Source: Burkholderia guangdongensis
Lineage (GTDB): Bacteria; Pseudomonadota; Gammaproteobacteria; Burkholderiales; Burkholderiaceae
Direction of reading: 5' to 3'
Assembly (NCBI RefSeq): GCF_013403875.1
Contig: NZ_JACBNX010000003.1
Span: 124,001-188,000, forward strand
DNA: 64,000 bases
This document shows positions 8,026 to 16,049 of the stretch, in pieces. Below the pieces are notes generated by a model. That model had not been told where the DNA came from. It was given only the letters and a program-made list of their open reading frames with translations, and did not search any database. The position numbers and the translations under genes are program-made. Every line of letters begins with the position of its first letter. The stretch's first letter is position 1.

Positions 8026-8813
8026 TGGATCACGAACAGGTGCTTGAACTGCTGCCGGGCTATATCGACGAGGAACTGAGCCTGTCCGAGGCGCTCGAAC
8101 TCGAACGCCATCTTGCCGGCTGCGAGCCGTGCAAACGGGCCTACGAGCAGCAGCGTCAAGTCAGCGCGCAGCTCAGGCACGCGAATCTGCGCGTGGAGGC
8201 GCCGGCGGAACTGGTGAAGCGTATCCGGGCCGCGCTGCCGGCCCGGCGCTCGCGCTGGCAGCGGCTGTGGGACCGGTTTGGCCGATCGAGCGGCGGTGGT
8301 TCATGGGGCTGGGCGCCGGTTGGCGCGATGGTGACGAGCGTGGTCGCGTTGGCCTGGAGCGCGGGCCTGTACCTGGCGGTGCCGTCCGGTGAGACGCGGC
8401 TCACTCAGGAGCTGGTGGATGATCATGTTCGCTCATTGCAGTTCAATCACCTCTTCGACGTGATTTCAACCGACCGGCATACCGTCAAGCCATGGTTCGA
8501 CGGCAAGCTGGACTTCGCGCCGCCGGTCGTCGATCTCGCGCGGCAGGGTTATCCGCTGGTCGGCGGCCGGCTGGACTACCTGAATGGCCGGTCGGTAGCC
8601 GTGATGGTCTATCGCTACAAGCTGCACCCGATCAATCTTTATGTATGGCCGGGCAATGACGCGGGCGCCCCGCCTCCTCGCATCTACCAGCAACAGGGCT
8701 ATCACCTCGCGCACTGGAGCGCGGCGGGGATGAATTACTGGGCGATTACCGATGCCGGTGAAACCGAATTGAACGGCTTCATCGCGAATCTGCTCGCCCA
8801 TCCCGCTTCCTGA
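8022..8813 (+). CDS. Membrane anti-sigma factor with zinc-binding N-terminus
   Basis: The 263-residue protein begins with an anti-sigma zinc-finger-like (ZAS) domain with the motif H30-x3-C34-x2-C37. A basic linker and one transmembrane helix (about residues 98-120) follow, then a ~140-residue periplasmic domain. This is the standard layout of a ZAS anti-sigma factor that holds its ECF partner at the membrane. The first ATG overlaps the sigma stop codon (ATGATG with TGA), and AGGAGG lies upstream. The periplasmic part contains GYPLVGGRLDYLNGR and YQQQGYHLAHW, motifs common in this transmembrane anti-sigma (RsiW-like/PrtR-like) group. Confidence 0.95.
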   Translation: MMDHEQVLELLPGYIDEELSLSEALELERHLAGCEPCKRAYEQQRQVSAQLRHANLRVEAPAELVKRIRAALPARRSRWQRLWDRFGRSSGGGSWGWAPVGAMVTSVVALAWSAGLYLAVPSGETRLTQELVDDHVRSLQFNHLFDVISTDRHTVKPWFDGKLDFAPPVVDLARQGYPLVGGRLDYLNGRSVAVMVYRYKLHPINLYVWPGNDAGAPPPRIYQQQGYHLAHWSAAGMNYWAITDAGETELNGFIANLLAHPAS

Positions 8814-8881
8814 CTGTCGCCACGCGGCAGGCTTGCGGCGACATGCAGCGCTGGTGTCAGGCGCCGGGCGATGTCGACGCG

Positions 8882-10579
8882 TCAGACCGGAGGCATCCGT
8901 GCCGCGTTGGACAGCACGCGGACGGGCACTGGATCATGCCGGCCTTTCAGATGGGCGGTCAGCCGCGGCAGGCCTTCGGCCGGCACGCCGGCATGCTGGA
9001 ACACCTGTTCGGAAATGATTGCCTCGCAGGCCATCTCTTTCGTCAACGCCTCGAGTCGCGAGGCCACGTTCAGTGGATCGCCAATCGCCGTGAACGTCAC
9101 ATGCTCGCGAAAGCCGATCTCGCCCATGACGGCCCGGCCGCAATGCAATCCAATGCCGAACCGAATGGGCGCTTGCAATTGCTGCTCGAGCGCCGAGTTG
9201 AGTTGAGCGATATTGGCCGCGACCAGCGGCACCGCGCTGAGCGCATGGCGACACGCAGCGGCCGGTTCGTCGTGCAAGCCGAAGATCGCGAGCACGGCGT
9301 CGCCCAGGAACTGGTTCGGCAGGCCGCCCGCCTCGACCACCGCGGCGCAGACGGCGCTCAGGAAGCGACTGACCACGAATAGACTGTCGAACGGCAATTG
9401 CGCGGCCGCGAGCTGCGTGGAACCCCGCATGTCGACGAACATGAACGCCGCGAATCGCTCTTGCGGCATGACATCCCGCTGGCGCCGCTGCAGAAAGGCC
9501 GTGGATGCGCCCGGGGGCACCAGTGGCCATACGGAGAGATCATGGATCGGCCGCAACTGGCAGGCGAGGCGCACTGTCTGCGAGTCAGCGCCCAGCCGCG
9601 CCAGAACACGCCGCTCCGCGTCGGCTGGCGCGGGCAGCGGCGCATCGCTGACCACACGCACCCGGCACAATGTGCAACGGGCGCGACCACCACACGTGCT
9701 GGCATGGGGAATGCCGGCCATCCGGCTTGCCTCCAGCACCGAAAATCCGAGTGGCGCGAACACCTTGCGCCCGTCCGGATACGCAATGCAGAGTCGCCCG
9801 CGCCAGCGCTCCCGGACCATGCGCACCAGCCGCGCTGCCAGTACCAGCAGCAGCGCGCCACCATCGAAGAGCAAAAAGTCGTTGCGCAGATCGGCGAGCC
9901 AGAGATTTTGCAGTCCCGTCCCGACGACCGTCGGCCGTGTCGCCGCCGCGCGCCAGACAGGATCCTGCGCAAGCGCGACCACTTCACGTCCACCTTGCAG
10001 GAAACCGAGCAGCGCCAGCACCGGGAGCAGCACGGCGACGCTCAGCAGCACGCTCCGCCACGCGCCGAACCAGGGTTTCAACCGCAACCAGAACCAGACG
10101 CCGAAACACCCGTGCAGCCACGCGACCACCAGCAGCAGCAGTTGCGCACGGCCGAAGAACGGCGACGTGATCCAGAACGAGTACAGCAACTGCGCGTAAC
10201 CCTTGTTCAGGCCGAACGCCGCGAACGCGATCCGCGTATTCGCGAGATGGTTGGCCAGCAGCGGCGGGATGCACAATCCCAGGACGAGCTGCATCACCTC
10301 GGCCCGATTCCAATGCACCGAGCGCCGCTCATACAACGCCCACAGACCCAGAAAGAAATGCGTCACCAGCGCGCCGTACAGCACGCCCGTTCCAAGCCAT
10401 CCCTGCCAGATGAACTTCTGCACGAGCAGACCGCGCTCCAGCCAGGCGAGCGAGACATTTCCCAGCGCGTGATTCAGCAGGTGTGTTCCGACGTAGGTGA
10501 ACAGCACCAGTCCGGTGGTCAGCCGAACCGATCGCACGCCCACCGGCGGCCATCCTTGAAAACCGGGAAAGCGCGACAT
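8882..10579 (-). CDS. Membrane adenylate cyclase with cytochrome-b-like anchor and 2Fe-2S domain
   Basis: The 565-residue protein combines three modules. Residues ~15-255 form about six hydrophobic helices with histidines at 33, 37, 74, 89, 111 and 156, like a succinate-dehydrogenase-type diheme b anchor. Residues ~262-345 are a plant-type ferredoxin domain with Cys296, Cys302, Cys305 and Cys340 (C-x5-C-x2-C...C). Residues ~370-560 are a class III nucleotide cyclase domain (FVDMRGST, then GDAVLAIFG, then FGIGLHCG). The closest characterised parallel I know is the redox-regulated CyaC of Sinorhizobium meliloti, which has a quinone-responsive diheme anchor. It should make cAMP in response to respiratory-chain redox state; this link is inference. 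It is a single gene. Confidence 0.9.
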   Translation of the reverse strand: MSRFPGFQGWPPVGVRSVRLTTGLVLFTYVGTHLLNHALGNVSLAWLERGLLVQKFIWQGWLGTGVLYGALVTHFFLGLWALYERRSVHWNRAEVMQLVLGLCIPPLLANHLANTRIAFAAFGLNKGYAQLLYSFWITSPFFGRAQLLLLVVAWLHGCFGVWFWLRLKPWFGAWRSVLLSVAVLLPVLALLGFLQGGREVVALAQDPVWRAAATRPTVVGTGLQNLWLADLRNDFLLFDGGALLLVLAARLVRMVRERWRGRLCIAYPDGRKVFAPLGFSVLEASRMAGIPHASTCGGRARCTLCRVRVVSDAPLPAPADAERRVLARLGADSQTVRLACQLRPIHDLSVWPLVPPGASTAFLQRRQRDVMPQERFAAFMFVDMRGSTQLAAAQLPFDSLFVVSRFLSAVCAAVVEAGGLPNQFLGDAVLAIFGLHDEPAAACRHALSAVPLVAANIAQLNSALEQQLQAPIRFGIGLHCGRAVMGEIGFREHVTFTAIGDPLNVASRLEALTKEMACEAIISEQVFQHAGVPAEGLPRLTAHLKGRHDPVPVRVLSNAARMPPV

Positions 10580-10637
10580 GGTCTGCTATTCACCCTCTCG
10601 ATCAGCGTTGCTTCGTCGAGAGACCGACCGGCTTCTC

Positions 10638-10829
10638 TCATGCGCGCGACAACGTCTGTCGCGCACGCTTCCGATTATCTTTCCGGTTTGCTTCGGCGTG
10701 ACGTACGGCGTCGGCAAATCGCTGCAATGCCGACAATGAACCGCACACGCTCTGGTATTCCACCCGGCCGATCCTGCCGTCGAGGATGACGGTCATGCCC
10801 GACGTACGGGCGATGTCGACGATGTCCAT
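10638..10829 (-). CDS. Small hypothetical protein
   Basis: A 63-codon frame starting MDIVDIARTSG is preceded by GAGGTGG at ribosome-site distance. I prefer this start over the longer open frame reaching 11006, whose upstream part is arginine-rich and looks non-coding. The product has a compact hydrophobic beta-like N-terminus (MTVILDGRIGRVEYQ) and a basic C-terminal helix. No family is recognised. It lies just upstream of, and on the same strand as, the membrane adenylate cyclase. Confidence 0.55.
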   Translation of the reverse strand: MDIVDIARTSGMTVILDGRIGRVEYQSVCGSLSALQRFADAVRHAEANRKDNRKRARQTLSRA

Positions 10830-11010
10830 TTTGACCACCTCTTTCGCGTCTTCTCGTTTGCAAGACTGCCGGGCTGGCCTGATTATTCCTGAAGCATCCG
10901 CCGGCGTTGCGGGCTGCCGATGTGGGGATCGATCGTTCGAAACGAACATTTCGCGTCGATCGGCTAAGATACGCCCCGGCCACCCGATCCCATAACGACG
11001 GAGCATTCCC

Positions 11011-11343
11011 GTGATTCAACCGACCAGCGTATTCAAGGACAACCTCGCGCAACTGCCGTCGATCGACGGCATCGAGCGCATCGATCTCGTCGACCTGAAG
11101 GGCGACGTCGTCGCGACCATCGAGAACAAGCCGGGCAAGCAGGGCTCGCTCGCGGTGTACCACTATCTGTGCCAGACGTTCGGCTCGCTCGACGCGAACG
11201 CGGCCGAGCACGGTCTCGCGGTATTCGCCGAGCACACCGCCGACGCGCGCAATCGTCCGGGCGCACATCCGAACGTCGATCGCCTGCTCGAGATCGCGGG
11301 CGGCGGCGATCCGCTGCGCATCGACGTGATCCCCACCGCCTGA
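11011..11343 (+). CDS. DUF2322 family protein
   Basis: The 110-residue cytosolic protein starts at GTG 11011 with GGAG upstream. The run from FKDNLAQLPSIDG through IENKPGKQGSLAVYHYL, and the AEHTADAR...HPNVDRLL segment, match the DUF2322 family found in beta- and gammaproteobacteria. The function of that family is unknown. It stands alone between two leftward genes. Confidence 0.9.
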   Translation: MIQPTSVFKDNLAQLPSIDGIERIDLVDLKGDVVATIENKPGKQGSLAVYHYLCQTFGSLDANAAEHGLAVFAEHTADARNRPGAHPNVDRLLEIAGGGDPLRIDVIPTA

Positions 11344-11401
11344 GCGCGCGTCACGCCGCCAGCGCACGATGCGGACCGGCCGACGCCGGTCCGCATCCGC
11401 G

Positions 11402-12499
11402 TCAGGCCGGCAGCGTCCCCGCGAGCCGGTCGAACTCCACCGCCCAGCGCGCGCGCCATTCGGCCTTCGCCGCGTCGTCGACCCACGCGCCGTCGATCCC
11501 GTTCAGCATGAACTGCCGCAACTCCGCGATCGTGAACCCGAAGTGGCTGAACATCAGCTCCCACGCCTCGCTCGGATTGACCTTGTGCAGCGTCGGATCG
11601 TCGGTGTTCGGATGCACCTTCAGCCCGAGCCCCGGCATCTTGCGCAGCGGATGCAACTCCGCCCATTGCTCCGGCGGCAGCGTGCGCAAATAGTACGAGT
11701 TCGTCGGCACGACCGTGAACACGATCCCGCGCTCCGCATAGCGTGCGCACAGGTCCGGGTTGTCGACGATCGTGTAGCCGTGATCGACACGATCGACCTT
11801 CAGCAGGTCGACCGCCGTCTCGACGTTGCGCCACGGCATGCCGAACTCGCCCGCATGCGCGGTCGTCTTGAAACCGGCATCGCGCGCGTTTCGATACGCC
11901 TTCCAGAACAATTCGGGCGGCCGGTCGTTCTCGCGATAGTCGATGCCGATGCCCGCGACTTCATCCGCGCGACTCGCCTTCATCCATTCGACGATCTCGA
12001 CCGCCTCGTCCGGATCCTGCTCGCGGTCGATGCTCGGAATCAGCTTCGCGGTCACGCCGAAATCGCGCGCCGCATCGCGGATCGCCGCGACGATCGCCGC
12101 CTGCGCGTGCGCGTACGGAATTCCCGACACGCGTACGGTACCAGTCGGATTCCAGAAAAATTCGCTGTGGCGCACGTTGTGTGCGGCGGCATCTTCCAGA
12201 TATTCGTAAGCAATCCGATGCAGATCGTCGGGGCGCGTCAGCAGATACTTGTCGAGCGCGCGCAGCACGTGCAGCACGCCGACCGGCTTCTCGCCGCGCG
12301 TGTAGAACGCGTCGATCTCCGCGCGCTCGATCGGCGCGCCGGTGCGCTCGGCGAGCGCGACGAACGTCTGATGCCGCACCGCGCCGAGCAGATGGCAGTG
12401 CAGCTCGGTCTTCGGCAGCGCGTGAAAGAAGGCCCGATGGGCCGGTGTGATGTCGATGCCCGTGCGCGCGGCCGGGACGTTGCCAGGTGAACCGTTCAT
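11402..12499 (-). CDS. add: Adenosine deaminase
   Basis: The 365-residue protein is a metal-dependent deaminase of the adenosine/adenine deaminase family that converts adenosine (or a related purine) to inosine in the cytosol. It shows LHCHL (zinc ligands His34, His36), TAHAGE (zinc ligand and catalytic Glu), DHG (catalytic His) and HPNTDDP (zinc-ligand Asp) in the right order across a TIM-barrel-length protein. Its neighbours are a purine-type NCS2 permease, a nucleoside hydrolase and a porin, so it fits a purine nucleoside uptake and breakdown group. Distinguishing adenosine from adenine specificity is not possible by eye. Confidence 0.93.
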   Translation of the reverse strand: MNGSPGNVPAARTGIDITPAHRAFFHALPKTELHCHLLGAVRHQTFVALAERTGAPIERAEIDAFYTRGEKPVGVLHVLRALDKYLLTRPDDLHRIAYEYLEDAAAHNVRHSEFFWNPTGTVRVSGIPYAHAQAAIVAAIRDAARDFGVTAKLIPSIDREQDPDEAVEIVEWMKASRADEVAGIGIDYRENDRPPELFWKAYRNARDAGFKTTAHAGEFGMPWRNVETAVDLLKVDRVDHGYTIVDNPDLCARYAERGIVFTVVPTNSYYLRTLPPEQWAELHPLRKMPGLGLKVHPNTDDPTLHKVNPSEAWELMFSHFGFTIAELRQFMLNGIDGAWVDDAAKAEWRARWAVEFDRLAGTLPA

Positions 12500-12542
12500 G
12501 GGGTTTTCTATGTCAGGTGGGTCGATTGCGTCGCGGAAAGTC

Positions 12543-12607
12543 TCTCAATGCGGCCTCTCAATGCGGCCTCTCAATGCGGCCTCTCAGTGCGGCCTCTCAG
12601 TGCGGCT
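12543..12607. repeat. Five tandem 13-bp units at the end of the permease gene
   Basis: The unit TCTCARTGCGGCC occurs five times in a row (three with A, two with G at the variable base; the last unit ends in T). The right-hand end overlaps the stop codon of the NCS2 permease (stop at 12597-12599 on the minus strand). Each unit thus repeats the TGA stop context. The array lies in the short gap between the permease and the adenosine deaminase. Confidence 0.9.
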
Positions 12608-13943
12608 TCACGACGGTCCAGAAGTAGTAGCCGAGCGGCACCGCGAGCACGACCAGCCCCCACGGCACTTCGCGCCGGCGGCCGGCCAGCAGCTTCACGA
12701 GTACGTAGCACAGCAGCCCGCCCGCGATGCCGGTGCCGAAGCTGTTCGACATCAGCGTGAGCAGCACCATCGCCATCACGGGCAGCGCGTCGGTGAAGTC
12801 GTCGAAATGCGTATGGCGGATCGTCGCGAACATCGACAGGCCGATCAGGATCAGCGCCGGCGCGGTCGCCTCCTTCGGAATCGCGAGCGCGAGCGGCACG
12901 AACAGCAGCATCAGCGCGAACAGCGCGGCCGCCGCGAGCGACGACAGCCCGCTGCGCCCGCCCGCCTCCGCGCCCGCCGCCGATTCGACGAGCGCGGTCA
13001 GCGCCGGAATGCCGAGCACCGGCCCGATCGTCGCGGCGATCGAGTCGACGAGAAACGGCCGATTGATGTTCGGCAGGTTGCCCTGCTCGTCGAGCAGGTT
13101 CGCCTTCGCGCCGACCGCGAGCGCGGTGCCGAGCGTCGAGAAGAACTCGGCCGCGAAGAACGCGAACAGATACGGCGCCGCGGCGATGCTCAGCGCGCCG
13201 CCGATGTCGAGCTTGAACGCGACGGGGGCGATGCTGTGCGGCAGCGCGACGAACGACGCGGGCAGGTGCGTGACGCCGAGCGGCACGCCGGCCGCCGCCG
13301 CGACGAGGATCGCGATCAGGATCGCGCCCGGCACCTTGCGCGCCTGCAGCACGACCGCGACTGCGAGCCCGATCAGCGTGACGAGCGCGCCGGGCCGCGA
13401 GAAGTCGCCGAGCGCGAGCGCGTTCGCCTTCGCGTTCGCGACGACCATGCCCGCATTGCGCAGCCCGAGCATCGTGACGAACAGCCCGATCGATGCGCCG
13501 AGCCCGAGCTTGATCTGCACCGGAATCAGCCGCACGACGACGCTGCGCGCGCCGAGCAAGGTCAGCACGAGGAACGCGAGGCCCGACACGCACGCGATGC
13601 CGAGGCCGGTCTGCCAGCCGACGTGCTCGGTCGTCGCGAGCGTGACGCCGACGATCACCGAGCCGCCGATGCCGGGCCCGACGAGGAACGGCAGGTTCGC
13701 GTAGAGCCCCATCAGCACGGTGCCGAGCACGAACACGACGATCGTCGACGTGGTCGCGGCACCGCGATCCATCCCGCCGGTGGCGAGCAGCGAAGGAATC
13801 ACGACGAGCAGATACGCGGCCGCGAGAAACGACGTGATGCCCGCGATCGTCTCGGTGCGCACGCTGGTGCCGCGCGCGGCAAGCGCGAAGCGGCGTTCGA
13901 GCCAGCCCGTCTGGCGCGCCGCGGTGGCGTCGGTCGATGACAT
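12597..13943 (-). CDS. NCS2-family purine permease
   Basis: The 448-residue product is a polytopic inner-membrane protein with about 12-14 hydrophobic segments. It has the NCS2/AzgA (hypoxanthine-guanine-adenine) hallmarks: an N-terminal RGTSVRTETIAGITSFLAAAY block, GPGIGG near residue 92, and VESAAGAEAGGRSGL in the substrate-binding region. It should import purine bases with protons. The divergently transcribed LysR regulator and the downstream adenosine deaminase (gap ~100 bp containing the 13-bp repeats) support a purine role. Its C-terminus (VVKPH) is immediately followed by the tandem repeat. Confidence 0.95.
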   Translation of the reverse strand: MSSTDATAARQTGWLERRFALAARGTSVRTETIAGITSFLAAAYLLVVIPSLLATGGMDRGAATTSTIVVFVLGTVLMGLYANLPFLVGPGIGGSVIVGVTLATTEHVGWQTGLGIACVSGLAFLVLTLLGARSVVVRLIPVQIKLGLGASIGLFVTMLGLRNAGMVVANAKANALALGDFSRPGALVTLIGLAVAVVLQARKVPGAILIAILVAAAAGVPLGVTHLPASFVALPHSIAPVAFKLDIGGALSIAAAPYLFAFFAAEFFSTLGTALAVGAKANLLDEQGNLPNINRPFLVDSIAATIGPVLGIPALTALVESAAGAEAGGRSGLSSLAAAALFALMLLFVPLALAIPKEATAPALILIGLSMFATIRHTHFDDFTDALPVMAMVLLTLMSNSFGTGIAGGLLCYVLVKLLAGRRREVPWGLVVLAVPLGYYFWTVVKPH

Positions 13944-14018
13944 TGCAGTTCTCCTGTGTTTCCTGAGTGTAGGGGTTTCTTTTCGGGACGTCTTTTCCTG
14001 AGCGCGGCGGTCTTATAC

Positions 14019-14032
14019 TGCGGCGTACCGCA
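14019..14032. promoter_or_regulatory. Palindrome between permease and LysR gene
   Basis: TGCGG-CGTA-CCGCA is a perfect five-base inverted repeat in the 108-bp divergent intergenic region, 20 bp before the LysR start. LysR regulators usually bind such inverted repeats near their own promoter, so it is a candidate operator. Confidence 0.4.
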
Positions 14033-14051
14033 TTCCGACCGCCACCGCCCG

Positions 14052-14963
14052 ATGTCGTCCAATCGCTCGTCGTTGCTGCCCGCGCTCACGCTGCGGCAGG
14101 TCCAGCATTTCGTCGTGCTCGCGCACACGCGCAGCTTCACGCAGGCCGCGCAGGCGCTGTCGCTCACGCAGCCGGCGCTGACCGCGTCAATCCGGCAGAT
14201 CGAGTTCCTGCTCGGCGGGCGCCTGTTCGCGCGCTCCGCGCACCGGATCACGCTGACGAGCGCCGGCGAGGCCGTGCTGCCGCTCGCCGAGCGGCTGCTG
14301 AACCAGGCGCGCGGCACGTTCGGCGACATGGCGCAGCTGATCGCCGAGCGCATCCAGACGGTGCGCATCTCGTTCATCCCGTCGGTCGCGGGCCGGCTGC
14401 TGCCCGCGCTCAACGCGCTGCGCGACGCGCAGCCGTCGCTGCGCTTCACGCTGACCGACCTGCCGAACAGCGCGCTCGTCGAGGCGGTGCGCGACGGTGT
14501 CGCGGATCTCGGCATCGGCGTGCGCGAGCCCGGCCAGGACGACGACGCGCTGCACTACGAACGGCTGTTCGAGGACGAGATCGTCGTCGTCGTGCGCCGC
14601 GACGATCCGCTCGCCGGCCCGAAGTCGGTGCCGTGGGCAAAGCTCGTCGGCCGCGACCTCGCGGTGTTCGTGCGCGGCAGCGTCAGCGAATCGCTGCAGC
14701 GCACCGGCGGCGCGGAGCAACTGCGTCTGACCGTCACGTACCGGATGGAGTACACGGAGCCGCTGTACGCGCTCGCGCGCAACGGCCTCGCGATCGCGGT
14801 GCTGCCGAGCCTCTACACGATGCATCTGCACGATCCCGAGCTCGTCGCGCTGCGCCTCGAGAAACCGCGCGTGAAGCGCGCGATCTCGCTGATCTCGCTC
14901 GCGACCGACGATCGCGGCCCGCACGTGCGTGCGTGCCGCGAATGGATCGTGCAGCGCATCTGA
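14052..14963 (+). CDS. LysR-type transcriptional regulator
   Basis: The 303-residue protein has an N-terminal winged helix-turn-helix (about residues 8-68, with FTQAAQALSLTQPALTASI as recognition region) and a periplasmic-binding-like effector domain to the end. I chose the ATG at 14052 because the family normally begins shortly before LTLRQVQHF; the longer upstream extension overlaps the promoter region. It is divergent from the purine permease, with the nucleoside hydrolase-porin unit convergent downstream. Regulation of the purine genes in response to a nucleoside-derived ligand is inferred from this arrangement. Confidence 0.95.
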   Translation: MSSNRSSLLPALTLRQVQHFVVLAHTRSFTQAAQALSLTQPALTASIRQIEFLLGGRLFARSAHRITLTSAGEAVLPLAERLLNQARGTFGDMAQLIAERIQTVRISFIPSVAGRLLPALNALRDAQPSLRFTLTDLPNSALVEAVRDGVADLGIGVREPGQDDDALHYERLFEDEIVVVVRRDDPLAGPKSVPWAKLVGRDLAVFVRGSVSESLQRTGGAEQLRLTVTYRMEYTEPLYALARNGLAIAVLPSLYTMHLHDPELVALRLEKPRVKRAISLISLATDDRGPHVRACREWIVQRI

Positions 14964-14979
14964 CTCGCGCAACGCACGC

Positions 14980-16047
14980 TTACGGCAGCTTCGCGACGCT
15001 GTCGAGCAGCGCCGCGTAGAAGCGGTCCGCATCGACCTCGTCGATCCACGTCGCGTTCGGCGCGCGGCCGCTGTGGCCGGTCCAGTCGACGACGGTCTCG
15101 CCGAGCGTCCACTGCCCGGCCGTCTCGACGACGACGTTGACCTTGCGCCCGCCGAACATCGACGGATCGAACAGATAGCCGACCGCGGTCGGATCGTACA
15201 TCGGCGCTTCCTCGACTCCGCGCCGCTTCTTGTTGTACGCGAGCTCGGCCGCCATGATGTCCGCGACGATCGCGCCACAACGATTGCCGAGCGCGCGGAA
15301 CGGCGCGACGCGCGCGGGCGTGATCGGCGCCTTCACCGCGACGTCGCGCGGCAGCACGACGATCGGCACGCCGCTCCTGAACACGACGTCGGCCGCCTGC
15401 GGATCGACGTACACGTTGAACTCGGCGGCAGGCGTGATGTTGCCCCGCTCGAAGAACGCACCGCCCATCATCACGATCTCGCGCAGCGCGGCACGGATCT
15501 GCGGCGCCTCGATCAGCGCGCTCGCGACGTTCGTCAGCGGACCGATCGCGCAGATCGTCACGCTGTTCGGCGCCGCGTGCGAAAGCGTGTCGACCAGATA
15601 CGACACCGCGTGCTGCGACGCGAGCGGCCCCTGCGGCTCGTGCAGTTCGACGCCTTCGAGGCCGGTTTTGCCGTGTACGTTCGCGGCCGTGATCAGGTCG
15701 CGCGCGAGCGGGCGCGGGCAGCCGGCGTAGACCGGCAGCGTCGTGGCGCGGCCCGCCCAGTCGCGAATGATCCGCGCGTTGCGCTGCGTGAGATCGAGCG
15801 GCACGTTGCCGGCGACCGCGGTCAGCGCGCGCACGTCGAGGCGATCCTGTGCGCCGAGCGCGAACAGGATCGCGATCGCATCGTCCTGGCCCGGATCGGT
15901 GTCGATGATCACGCTGCGGCGCGCGGGCGCATCGGCGGCGAACGCGTGGCCGGCCGGCAGCAGCGCGCCCGCGGCGAGCGCTGCCGACAGCGTCAGGAAC
16001 GCGCGGCGGTCGAGACCGCGGCGATCGAAGGTCGTGTTCGCCGTCAT
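14980..16047 (-). CDS. Tat-exported nucleoside hydrolase
   Basis: The 355-residue protein carries the inosine-uridine nucleoside hydrolase signature DTDPGQDDA (calcium site, residues 49-57), along with the TICAIGPLTN and VYVDPQAAD blocks. It should split nucleosides into base and ribose. The N-terminus has RRAFLTLSAALAAGALL (Arg14-Arg15), a twin-arginine signal, so unlike the common cytosolic enzyme it is likely periplasmic. The start at 16047 lies two bases after the porin stop, so porin and hydrolase form a tight operon: nucleosides enter by the porin and are cleaved in the periplasm, and the base is taken up by the NCS2 permease. Confidence 0.93.
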   Translation of the reverse strand: MTANTTFDRRGLDRRAFLTLSAALAAGALLPAGHAFAADAPARRSVIIDTDPGQDDAIAILFALGAQDRLDVRALTAVAGNVPLDLTQRNARIIRDWAGRATTLPVYAGCPRPLARDLITAANVHGKTGLEGVELHEPQGPLASQHAVSYLVDTLSHAAPNSVTICAIGPLTNVASALIEAPQIRAALREIVMMGGAFFERGNITPAAEFNVYVDPQAADVVFRSGVPIVVLPRDVAVKAPITPARVAPFRALGNRCGAIVADIMAAELAYNKKRRGVEEAPMYDPTAVGYLFDPSMFGGRKVNVVVETAGQWTLGETVVDWTGHSGRAPNATWIDEVDADRFYAALLDSVAKLP

Positions 16048-16049
16048 AA

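Noticed and set aside
10830..11006. Longer start for the 63-codon protein
   Set aside because: The upstream part is Arg-rich, lacks a ribosome site and overlaps the likely promoter region; MDIVDIARTSG has GAGGTGG at correct distance.
12543..12607. CRISPR array
   Set aside because: Units are 13 bp, contiguous and without spacers, and no cas genes are present.
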